Assembly: GCF_021647475.1 (NCBI RefSeq)
Contig: NZ_JAKIUR010000046.1
Location: forward strand, 1 to 21,404
Direction of reading: 5' to 3'
DNA from: Lutibacter sp.
GTDB taxonomy: Bacteria > Bacteroidota > Bacteroidia > Flavobacteriales > Flavobacteriaceae
Length of the DNA stretch: 21,404 bases
The notes below the pieces were generated by a model. That model had not been told where the DNA came from, made no database searches, and saw only the letters and a list, made by a program, of their open reading frames with translations. Below, one piece after another: positions 8,130 to 15,787 of the stretch (its first letter is position 1; each line of letters opens with the position of its first letter). Both the position numbers and the translations under genes were made by a program.

Positions 8130-8180
8130 AAAAAAATGCCTCAATTTTGCCTTATCACAACAAAAAAGAAGCATTTTTTT
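8130..8180 (+). terminator. Hairpin B, terminator of the satD-like/DUF3307 cassette
   Basis: The stem is AAAAAAATGC (8130-8139) with GCATTTTTTT (8171-8180), plus two more pairs after a mismatch, and the loop is 25 nt. The A7/T7 ends make it a likely terminator in both directions. About 53 nt are closely similar to hairpin A after cas2, including the loop core CTTATCACAAC followed by A6. Confidence 0.65.
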
Positions 8181-8231
8181 AAACGATATTCTTAATTAAT
8201 CTTTTGATTATTAGAAGCTAACAGTGCAACT
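8181..8231. other. Short flank on the intact-repeat side of the array (candidate leader)
   Basis: This 51-bp AT-rich stretch lies between hairpin B and the first intact repeat. It is the probable leader side because the opposite end of the array has a decayed repeat. It contains ACGATATT (8183-8190) and TTTGATTATTAGAA (8203-8216), both resembling pieces of the crRNA-orientation repeat, and a small TAATC/GATTA hairpin. Leader function is inference. Confidence 0.4.
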
Positions 8232-9587
8232 AATATCGTCATTTCTAATCTTTAATCAAACCACAACAGTTTTACAGCTTATAATGGAACAAGTGCAAAT
8301 ATCGTCATTTCTAATCTTTAATCAAACCACAACTAACATTGCTAGTAATGAAATACTTGCTGAAATATCGTCATTTCTAATCTTTAATCAAACCACAACA
8401 GGTCGGCTGTAGTATTACCGAATCCTACCAATATCGTCATTTCTAATCTTTAATCAAACCACAACTGGTGCGGCTCGTAATAATAGACTAGTTCAAATAT
8501 CGTCATTTCTAATCTTTAATCAAACCACAACTAGAGAAATGAATTTAAAAGCTATTATTTTAATATCGTCATTTCTAATCTTTAATCAAACCACAACAAA
8601 ACATTGACCGTTCAGCGTTCTAAAGGGAATATCGTCATTTCTAATCTTTAATCAAACCACAACAGTAAAACGAAGAATTGTAAAAGACAAAAAAATATCG
8701 TCATTTCTAATCTTTAATCAAACCACAACATAGAATGACTTAAGTCACTCATTACACCAAATATCGTCATTTCTAATCTTTAATCAAACCACAACAGCGT
8801 TCCTTCAATACGGGTAAATTTTTCAAATATCGTCATTTCTAATCTTTAATCAAACCACAACAAATGGGTGGCTTTATGTGATAAATTCAATAATATCGTC
8901 ATTTCTAATCTTTAATCAAACCACAACTGTTGTTTTAGATGGATATACTAGAATAAAAATATCGTCATTTCTAATCTTTAATCAAACCACAACTGTATTT
9001 TAATCATGTTATAAGATTAAATAAATATCGTCATTTCTAATCTTTAATCAAACCACAACATTAGTGTAGATGTTATGAAACTACAAAGAAATATCGTCAT
9101 TTCTAATCTTTAATCAAACCACAACAGCTGGAGTAGGTTAATTAAAAAGTATAGTAATATCGTCATTTCTAATCTTTAATCAAACCACAACACAAAAACA
9201 ACCAATACTAATTTAGAAAGTAATATCGTCATTTCTAATCTTTAATCAAACCACAACTACAGAGCTCATAGGACACGATGACGTTGAAATATCGTCATTT
9301 CTAATCTTTAATCAAACCACAACAGTATTTGTCATCGGAATGTTGGCATTTATAATATCGTCATTTCTAATCTTTAATCAAACCACAACAAACTACTATA
9401 ACACCATTTAAACAGTGTTAATATCGTCATTTCTAATCTTTAATCAAACCACAACAAATTATGTCGACTGGTTTGAGTACCATTTAATATCGTCATTTCT
9501 AATCTTTAATCAAACCACAACACCTGTATTGGATAAAAGAAGTGTTACTTTAATATCGTCATTTCTAATCTTTAATCAAACCAACAA
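8232..9587 (-). CRISPR. Type II-C CRISPR array: 21 repeats, 20 spacers
   Basis: A 36-bp repeat recurs every 66 bp with no drift, so all 20 spacers are exactly 30 nt. On the + strand it begins AATATCGTCATTTC and ends AATCAAACCACAAC; in the crRNA sense (reverse strand) it begins GTTGTGGTTTGATT and ends GACGATATT. Repeats start at 8232, 8298, 8364 and so on to 9552. Twenty repeats are identical; the last (9552-9587) is broken after about 32 bases and runs into a different repeat family. The tracrRNA anti-repeat is complementary to the reverse-strand transcript, which fixes the crRNA direction. Decay at the right end suggests that new spacers enter at the left end, so crRNA transcription runs toward the inferred leader. 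No spacer matches another part of this window that I could see. Confidence 0.98.
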
Positions 9588-10430
9588 AGAAGGAATCTCG
9601 CATTACGGCTTATCTCAATGTGATACCTCGCCTACTCGGTATGACAAAATGAAATATTAAATTAACAACTCAGCACTTGACAAAATGAACTATTGAAATC
9701 ATAAATCCTTTCCTGTCATTCCGACAAAGGAGGAATCGCATTATACTTATCACAATGTGATACCTCACCTACTCGGTATGACAAAATGAACCCTTAAATT
9801 AACAAAGACGGTTCTCCTGTCATTCCGACAAAGGAGGAATCGCATTATGCCTTATCACAATGTAATACCTCGCCTACTCGGTATGACAAAATGAACCATT
9901 AAATTAACAAAGATGGTTCTCCTGTCATTCCGACAAAGGAGGAATCGCATTATGCCCTATCACAATGTAATACCTCGCCTGCTCGGTATGACAAAATGAA
10001 CCATTAAATTAACAACTCAGCACTTGACAAAATAAACTATTGAAATAATAAATCCTTTCCTGTCATTCCAACAATAGGAGGAATCGCATTATGCCTTATC
10101 ACAATGTAATACCTCGCCTACTCGGTATGACAAAATGAACCATTAAATTAACAACTCAGCACTTGACAAAATGAACTATTGAAATAATAAATCCTTTCCT
10201 GTCATTCCAACAAAGGAGGAATCGCATTATGCCTTATCACAATGTAATACCTCGCCTACTCGGTATGACAAAATGAACCATTAAATTAACAACTCAGTAC
10301 ATGACAAAATAAACTATTGAAATAATAAATCCTTTCCTATCATTCCAACAAAGGAGGAATCGCATTATGCCTTATCACAATGTGATACCTTGCCTACTCG
10401 ATATGACAAAATGAACCATTAGAATAACAA
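9581..10430. repeat. Seven tandem palindromic units between the array and the GIY-YIG gene
   Basis: Six complete units begin at 9714, 9818, 9923, 10061, 10200 and 10338, and a seventh lacking its first few bases begins at 9581. Each unit runs about 70 bp from TGTCATTCCGAC to GGTATGACA. The ends are inverted repeats (TGTCATTCCGA against TGTCATACCGA), with an inner palindrome TATCAC..GTGATA in some copies, so each can fold into a long hairpin. Two linkers alternate, giving periods of about 104 and about 139 bp, which points to growth by tandem duplication. The units resemble REP/MITE-like dispersed palindromes. A half unit in inverted orientation lies upstream of the GIY-YIG gene at about 10806-10838. 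The region has no believable gene. Confidence 0.85.
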
Positions 10431-10463
10431 CCCAATATTTCAAAGAACTTACTACTTTTAATT

Positions 10464-10796
10464 TTACAATTCTACTTTTTGTTCAAAAAGATGATTCAAT
10501 GATTTAAAAGTTGGGTTAAAAGCTTTAATCAAATCTAATTTCTTTTTTCTACGCCATCCTTTCAATTCTTTTTCACGTGCAATGGCTTGCTGTACCCAAC
10601 CGAATTTTTGATAATACACTAAATCTTTTAAATTATATTTGGCAGCAAATGTTTTTTTATTTTTTTCTATGTTTTTATTATGCTCTTGCAAACGTCTATT
10701 CAAATTATTAGTTACACCAATATAAAAAGTAGTACGGTAGGTGTTTGTAATTATATACACATAAAAAGAATAAATGCTTTCTTTAAATTCTATCAT
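10464..10796 (-). CDS. Single-domain GIY-YIG nuclease
   Basis: Starting at ATG 10794-10796 gives 110 residues. The upstream in-frame ATG (10838) would add 14 residues encoded by a half copy of the palindromic repeat, so I prefer the shorter form. The signature residues are YVY (12-14), FYIG (24-27), R34 in NNLNRRLQEH, and the catalytic Glu (E75) in AREKELKGW. The C-terminus is basic (WRRKKK). Such small COG2827-like proteins are common in Bacteroidetes, but their targets are unknown. The gene lies 56 bp downstream of cas9 on the same strand and may be on the same transcript. It directly neighbours the tandem palindromes, as a repeat-processing nuclease might. Confidence 0.85.
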   Translation of the reverse strand: MIEFKESIYSFYVYIITNTYRTTFYIGVTNNLNRRLQEHNKNIEKNKKTFAAKYNLKDLVYYQKFGWVQQAIAREKELKGWRRKKKLDLIKAFNPTFKSLNHLFEQKVEL

Positions 10797-10805
10797 AATT
10801 TTTAA

Positions 10806-10838
10806 TAATATGCGATTCCTCCGTTGTCGGAATGACAA
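10806..10838 (-). repeat. Inverted half copy of the palindromic unit
   Basis: Read on the reverse strand this is CTTGTCATTCCGACAACG followed by GAGGAATCGCATAT, the first half of the tandem unit found at 9714-10430 but in opposite orientation. It separates cas9 from the GIY-YIG gene. Confidence 0.7.
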
Positions 10839-10852
10839 GTTTTAATTAAATA

Positions 10853-13800
10853 TTATAGTTTTTCTATTTTACCTAATGGTGTAATTTTAAAATCAACACC
10901 ATTAACAATGAAATTTAAATTGCCTTTACTAAGCCTTAACCAAGGTACAGGATTTGTATAGTTTACTTCAGAGTTTTTTAAATTATTATCCTTCATGTAC
11001 TTTACAATAGTTAATTCATCTGCGTTTGTACTGCTTTGTTGCATTGCAGTTTGATGAAACCTCAATTGTATTCTTCCATCTGCTTCAAAACCAATTATTT
11101 TATAGAGTCTTTTTTGTTTTTCAATTGAATCAATTTCCCATATTTCTTCTAAATTATTTTGATAAAAAAGGACTTGAGTATTTTTAGTTAATAAATATTT
11201 TAAAGGAAAATTAGTTTTAAAATCTTTTATTGGAACTATTTCATTTTCTTTTGCATTGCTCTTGTTACTTAATTTATAATAATTACCCGCTTCTAACATA
11301 TTAATTAATTCAAACGTTCTTTTAATGTTTCCTTTTTTATCTTCTCCTTCATAAATAGCCATGCAATAATTTTCATCATTTTGAACATAATATTCTCGTT
11401 TATGAGGGTGTTTAGATTTATCTTTTACACTATGCTTTTTAAAATCTTTCAACGGATTTTTAATTGATGGGGTATAAACCCTAACTTTACGAATAGGTAT
11501 TTGTTTTTCTTCATTCATCCAAACTGTTTTACCTATTTCAATTTTGTAAACATCTTTTTTTGCAACTAAAATATCATCTTTTATTGCTTGTTTAATGATT
11601 TTTTTTACAGCTTCATCAACAATCTTATCTATATCTGTTTTCTTAATTCCATCTAAAGGTTTTCTAACTACATATTTAATAATACCATTTCCTCCTTTAT
11701 CTTTAGCAAAGGGTTTACTGTTTACCGCATCTTGTTGCAATATTGCTCCATAAAAAGTATCTAAATGTAAAGAGCCTCTTACCGTATCTCCTTGTTGATA
11801 AATTGCCTCTCCATTTTTATTATACTGTATTTTACCCCGTTTTCGCAACTTCTTTTTGCTTTGCATTGGCACTTTATCTTTGTGACTGTGTACAATTAAT
11901 ACTTCTTTATAAATATTTTTTACATCTTCAGTAAAAGTTTTCCAAGGTTTATTGTTTTCTAATTCTTTTCTTGCTTTTTTTAGTTCTCCTTTTTCTTCTA
12001 AACCCCAAGCGTGAGCAAGTAAATCATATTTATTTTTGGTCATACACGCAATTGTAATTGCATCTTCACAATGATGAATGTGATTTGAACGATCCTTTTT
12101 CTCTATACCATCTTTGTCTTTTATAGTTTTTTTTATTCCCCAAGATTTTTTAAATTGGTCAACCATTGTACCTTTTACAGAATACACTTTTTTGAAATAT
12201 GATTTTAAATACTGTTGTGCATATTTTGTAATAATCCCAATATCCACAATTTGGCTATTTTTAAATCCTGCTTTTATTTCTTCTTTTTCAAACCTTTCAT
12301 ATTTCCCTTTCCAGTAATTATACTCCATTTTTAAATAATGGCGTTTTTGTATAATTCTATCCTTTGCCTCTTTATCTGTTGCTGTTTTTGAGGCTTTTAC
12401 CAATCCTTTGATTTCAGTTTCTAATTTATCAAGTTTACCTTTCCAATGATAAATTCTACTCATTATTTCAGAATGATTACTTAATTGAAAAGGAATTTGG
12501 TTCTTCTTTATATCTCTATTAAATTTACTTTCGCAAAGTGTTTTATTCATTTGAGAATCATCAATTGAAATACTCCTTGGAATTGTATGCTCTATATCGT
12601 ATTTAGGATTTTTACCTAAAAAACTTTCAAGATTAATAGTATTTCCTGTGTATAAACAAATATGATTTTGTTCTTTCCAAAGTTTATATTTCAAAATATC
12701 TTCTTTAGAAATAATTTTACCATCAGCCCTTTGCTCCAACATCATTTTAAATTTATCTAAATCTGTTTCTGTAGGCTCATAATCTTCTTTATAAAGTTCT
12801 TTTATCGCTTTTCTATAATTTATTCGTTCATCTTCTCTATCTTTTTGCCATTTTTGCATAGCTTTTCTTTTGTTAGCATCATTTAATTCTCGTGCTAATT
12901 CAATATGAACTTTTGTGTTTTCGTCAATTACCTCTTCTAAAATCAAAGTATTTATTAGTTTTCTGACTTTATGTAATGACTTCATAGCCATCGGATTTTT
13001 AATAGAATTAGATAATGGACTACCTAAAATTGTACATACTTCACCTTCTTTATTTTTTACCTTTTCTAATTTAAATTTTTCAATGTCAGATGGGTGATAT
13101 AGTTTATTTGAATGTTTGAGATCTTTTAAATAAACTTCTCCTGTTTGGTTTTTACCATTTAAAAAGTCTATAACCTTCTCATCAATTCTTTTAATTTGAA
13201 GAAATTCTTTTTTCTTGAATTGTTCTACAAAAACAGTATAATTATCTTCAAATAGACCGTCTGCATTTATTGATGTCCATTTTTTCTTTCCAAATTCAAA
13301 TTCAAATGATTTTTCTAACTCTTTTCTATAAATAAAATCTGCTTGTTTAGAATATGAGTTTTTAAAATTTATTTTAATATAACTATTAATTACAAACAAC
13401 AATTTGTTTTCAACTCGATGATTATCAATTATCTTTTTAGTTTCTAATTGTATTAAATCTCTATCTTCTTTATTATACCAAATTTGTTCTTTTACCACAT
13501 TTTTCATATTTGCCATAAAAACAGCATGCGAATAAATTAAGCCTTCTTTTAAGTAAGGTAGAATACCATTTATAGCCTTGAGACTTACCGAAGCATAATC
13601 TTTTTTTAAGGTTACTTTAGAAAACTTAAGTGCAACTTCTGGTGCAAGGTCTAATTTTTTAAATGCAAAACCATACAGCTTTTCATTAGTTGTAAAGGTT
13701 GTCCAAACATGCCAAATATCTTGATAATTTATAGTTCGTGCTTTTTCTACTCCCTTTTTACCTATTGTTTTATAGGAATAATTTAGGTTTTTCCAATCTT

Positions 13801-15241
13801 CACCAAAAATAGTTCTAAAATGAGCAATTGTTGGGCAATTACTTAAAGAAGCATTTAACTTATAATTAACTATATATTTTGCAGTTATAGCATCTTTACT
13901 TTTATAAAATACTGCTATTTCATTTTTAGGAATTATTTTTTTTACAACTTCCTCAAAGTCAAAGTGTGTTTTTTTTCTAAAAAACAAAGGTTTAATTTTT
14001 TCCTTTTCATCTTCTGTCAATTCCCTTAACTTTTCATTTTCAGGAGTTTTAATTTTAAAATTATTTAAATATTGATACATTCTATATTCTTCGAATTCTG
14101 GTCGAGAAACTGGACAACGATATTTTGTAGGTTCTAAAGTGCATTTACCAACCAATCCTTTTTGAGATTTTAAAGGGCGTTGATAAAAAATAGCTTTGTA
14201 TAAGGCAAGAGTTAAGCCTTTATACCTTTTACTTGGTTCGTTTTCGGTTCGATTAATTTCTCCTAAATCTTGAACCTTGCATATTTGTTCAAATTCTTCT
14301 ATATAATGTTCTTCTCTTGCCGTATATTGGTTTCTAATTCGTTGATTAGTTTTTCCATAAATTGAATAAAAGTATTGGCCAAGCGTCTTAAAATCACCCT
14401 TTTTAATTTTCTCATTTAAATCATCTATTCCTTGCTTTACTTTTCCTAAATTTTCTTTTCTATTAAGCCTTTCACCAATTTTATTTTTTAATATTTTTAA
14501 ATCCTCTTTTTCTTTTAAAACTTTCAGAAATAAATAATATAATGAGTATAATTTTTGACCTCCAGCATCTAAATCTTTTTTCTTTTTATTCGCAATCTCA
14601 ATATTTTCAAAATACTCAGTAATTGTAAGAGTTAATTCAGTTATTGTTTTGCTTTCTTCTAAAATATCAAGTAAATTTGGTTTATGGATTTCAATAATCC
14701 CTTTATCGCTTTGATCTAATCTATTACTCAAAAAGCCTCTACGTTGAGCTATATGATAAAATACTCTTCCTAATTCTAATTTATTTATTTTTTGCCTACT
14801 TGCTTTATCTCTAAGATAATACGGATTTTTTACAGCACTTTTTCTTATTATTCTTTCTTCTTTATTATCTTTACTTCCTTGATTATCTGTTTGTAACCAA
14901 TATAAAAAATCTTCATTGATTGGATACTTTTTAAATCCAGATTTTTTCCAATCTATAACTTCATTTTCATTTAAAGGGCACATTCCATTCTTTGACAATA
15001 CAAGAAGAGTTTCAAACTTTCTTAATTTTCTTCTAAATTTTAATCTTCTAGCACTTCTAAATTCCGTTCTTTCTGCTGCTCGTGAAATTTCGTTACCTTT
15101 TTCACTTTTTACTCCTTCTGAAAAAATAATGACACCTTTATTTTTTAATTCAAAAGTTTCTTTATTTTTTTCGCTTTCATTTTCCACTACCGCCCAACCA
15201 ATAGAATTGGTACCTAAATCTAATCCTAAAATTTTTGACAT
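10853..15241 (-). CDS. cas9: Cas9 endonuclease, type II-C
   Basis: The 1462-residue RNA-guided nuclease is complete. RuvC-I has D8 in GLDLGTNSIGWAV. The Arg-rich bridge helix spans about 54-80 (RSARRLKFRRKLRK). A helical recognition lobe runs to about 740. RuvC-II has E781 in KVHIELAREL. HNH has H885 in YDIEHTIPRS and N908 in CESKFNRD, spaced exactly as H840/N863 of the S. pyogenes enzyme. RuvC-III has H1057 and D1060 in HIHHCEDAI. The remaining 400 residues should form the repeat-binding and PAM-interacting part. All catalytic residues are present, so both strands should be cut. The size matches the large II-C Cas9 proteins of Bacteroidetes. It is transcribed away from the tracrRNA gene and toward the array, with the GIY-YIG gene behind it. 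Confidence 0.97.
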   Translation of the reverse strand: MSKILGLDLGTNSIGWAVVENESEKNKETFELKNKGVIIFSEGVKSEKGNEISRAAERTEFRSARRLKFRRKLRKFETLLVLSKNGMCPLNENEVIDWKKSGFKKYPINEDFLYWLQTDNQGSKDNKEERIIRKSAVKNPYYLRDKASRQKINKLELGRVFYHIAQRRGFLSNRLDQSDKGIIEIHKPNLLDILEESKTITELTLTITEYFENIEIANKKKKDLDAGGQKLYSLYYLFLKVLKEKEDLKILKNKIGERLNRKENLGKVKQGIDDLNEKIKKGDFKTLGQYFYSIYGKTNQRIRNQYTAREEHYIEEFEQICKVQDLGEINRTENEPSKRYKGLTLALYKAIFYQRPLKSQKGLVGKCTLEPTKYRCPVSRPEFEEYRMYQYLNNFKIKTPENEKLRELTEDEKEKIKPLFFRKKTHFDFEEVVKKIIPKNEIAVFYKSKDAITAKYIVNYKLNASLSNCPTIAHFRTIFGEDWKNLNYSYKTIGKKGVEKARTINYQDIWHVWTTFTTNEKLYGFAFKKLDLAPEVALKFSKVTLKKDYASVSLKAINGILPYLKEGLIYSHAVFMANMKNVVKEQIWYNKEDRDLIQLETKKIIDNHRVENKLLFVINSYIKINFKNSYSKQADFIYRKELEKSFEFEFGKKKWTSINADGLFEDNYTVFVEQFKKKEFLQIKRIDEKVIDFLNGKNQTGEVYLKDLKHSNKLYHPSDIEKFKLEKVKNKEGEVCTILGSPLSNSIKNPMAMKSLHKVRKLINTLILEEVIDENTKVHIELARELNDANKRKAMQKWQKDREDERINYRKAIKELYKEDYEPTETDLDKFKMMLEQRADGKIISKEDILKYKLWKEQNHICLYTGNTINLESFLGKNPKYDIEHTIPRSISIDDSQMNKTLCESKFNRDIKKNQIPFQLSNHSEIMSRIYHWKGKLDKLETEIKGLVKASKTATDKEAKDRIIQKRHYLKMEYNYWKGKYERFEKEEIKAGFKNSQIVDIGIITKYAQQYLKSYFKKVYSVKGTMVDQFKKSWGIKKTIKDKDGIEKKDRSNHIHHCEDAITIACMTKNKYDLLAHAWGLEEKGELKKARKELENNKPWKTFTEDVKNIYKEVLIVHSHKDKVPMQSKKKLRKRGKIQYNKNGEAIYQQGDTVRGSLHLDTFYGAILQQDAVNSKPFAKDKGGNGIIKYVVRKPLDGIKKTDIDKIVDEAVKKIIKQAIKDDILVAKKDVYKIEIGKTVWMNEEKQIPIRKVRVYTPSIKNPLKDFKKHSVKDKSKHPHKREYYVQNDENYCMAIYEGEDKKGNIKRTFELINMLEAGNYYKLSNKSNAKENEIVPIKDFKTNFPLKYLLTKNTQVLFYQNNLEEIWEIDSIEKQKRLYKIIGFEADGRIQLRFHQTAMQQSSTNADELTIVKYMKDNNLKNSEVNYTNPVPWLRLSKGNLNFIVNGVDFKITPLGKIEKL

Positions 15242-15264
15242 AATTTATTTATTTTTTAGCAATT

Positions 15265-15316
15265 TTACTTTAATAAAGTAAGTGTCTAAAGTAAGCATTT
15301 TAACTATTAAACAAAA
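15265..15316 (-). promoter_or_regulatory. Candidate cas9 promoter with overlapping repeated CTTACTTTA motif
   Basis: On the reverse strand TTTTG (15316-15312) is followed after 18 nt by TACTTTAG (15293-15286), one mismatch from TAnnTTTG. CTTACTTTA occurs twice in direct repeat (15295-15287 and 15282-15274), overlapping this -7 box. The downstream copy is also part of a palindrome with 8-bp arms TTACTTTA/TAAAGTAA (15265-15281). A repressor site is possible; no regulator is identified. Confidence 0.4.
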
Positions 15317-15356
15317 TAATAAAGTCTAATTTAGAATGGATTAAAATTAACTGCTT

Positions 15357-15389
15357 TTGTGCTATTTAAAAATAAAAATTGTACATTTG
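15357..15389 (+). promoter_or_regulatory. tracrRNA promoter
   Basis: TTG (15357-15359) lies 22 nt before TACATTTG (15382-15389), an exact TAnnTTTG -7 box. Transcription would start near 15396, about 10 nt before the anti-repeat. Confidence 0.65.
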
Positions 15390-15395
15390 AAATGT

Positions 15396-15487
15396 GAAAA
15401 AATTATTCTAATCTTTAATCTTATCACAATAAGGCTATATGCCGTAGATGAAAATCTTGAGTCCTGCTTCGGTGGGACTTACTTTTT
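15396..15487 (+). ncRNA. tracrRNA of the type II-C system
   Basis: The 5' part holds an anti-repeat at 15406-15429. TTCTAATCTTTAATC (15406-15420) pairs perfectly over 15 bp with the 5' half of the reverse-strand repeat; after a 4-nt internal bulge CACAA pairs with TTGTG at the repeat start. Three small stems follow: GGC/GCC with loop TATAT (433-443), AGAT/ATCT with a GAAA loop (446-457), and GTCCTGC/GTGGGAC with a TTCG loop (461-478), all relative to 15000. A T-rich tail ends the gene. The RNA is about 90 nt, runs divergently from cas9 and has its own promoter, so it should be made independently of cas9. The exact 5' end is estimated. Confidence 0.93.
15460..15487 (+). terminator. Intrinsic terminator of tracrRNA
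   Basis: A seven-pair stem (two wobble pairs) capped by a TTCG tetraloop is followed by TTACTTTTT. It is also the 3' stem of the mature tracrRNA. Confidence 0.85.
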
Positions 15488-15491
15488 ATAT

Positions 15492-15787
15492 ATTTATATA
15501 CTCGTAAAAAACTATTTTTTTATAATACTAAGGTGAAATAAAAATGTACGTCATCCTATGTTTGCATAAGAGTTTAATTTGACACTTAACAAAGAAAAGT
15601 TAAGGGTAAAAAACAAGGCTGTTTGTTGAATAAAAGACTGCCACGTCGTTAAATACTCCTCGCAGTGACGTCATTGCGAACGAAATGAAATGTAGTGAAG
15701 TAATCATAAATTAGAACTACAATGTAACAGAATGCTTCAGTTGTGCCTCTATCCCAATGACAGAGTTTGCAGATTAAACAATTTAAT
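15492..15787. repeat. Gene-free stretch with dispersed flavobacterial repeat fragments
   Basis: No credible gene lies here. A CTTAAC/GTTAAG hairpin is at 15585-15604. From about 15643 to 15709 there is a fragment with GACTGCCACGTCG, CGCAGTGACG and CGTCATTGCGAACG, resembling dispersed repeats seen in many Flavobacteriaceae genomes. The recognition is from memory of such sequences and is not tested. Confidence 0.4.

Noticed and set aside
8224..8412. Open frame with a repeated ISSFLIFNQTTT peptide
   Set aside because: It is the CRISPR repeat translated in one frame, and spacers supply the stops. It is not a gene.
8232..9587. Self-targeting spacers
   Set aside because: I compared the spacers by eye with the genes in the window and saw no match; a genome-wide search would be decisive.
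9415..9660. Second repetitive open frame at the array end
   Set aside because: It translates the last CRISPR repeats and the first palindromic unit.
10796..10838. Longer start of the GIY-YIG protein
   Set aside because: The extra 14 residues are encoded by a palindromic repeat half unit, so the internal ATG is the better start.
14916..15281. Open frame antisense to the start of cas9, and similar short frames at 11743-11934, 12114-12317 and 12915-13097
   Set aside because: Hydrophobic shadow translations of an A-rich coding strand with no start context or family features; Cas9 is clearly the real gene.
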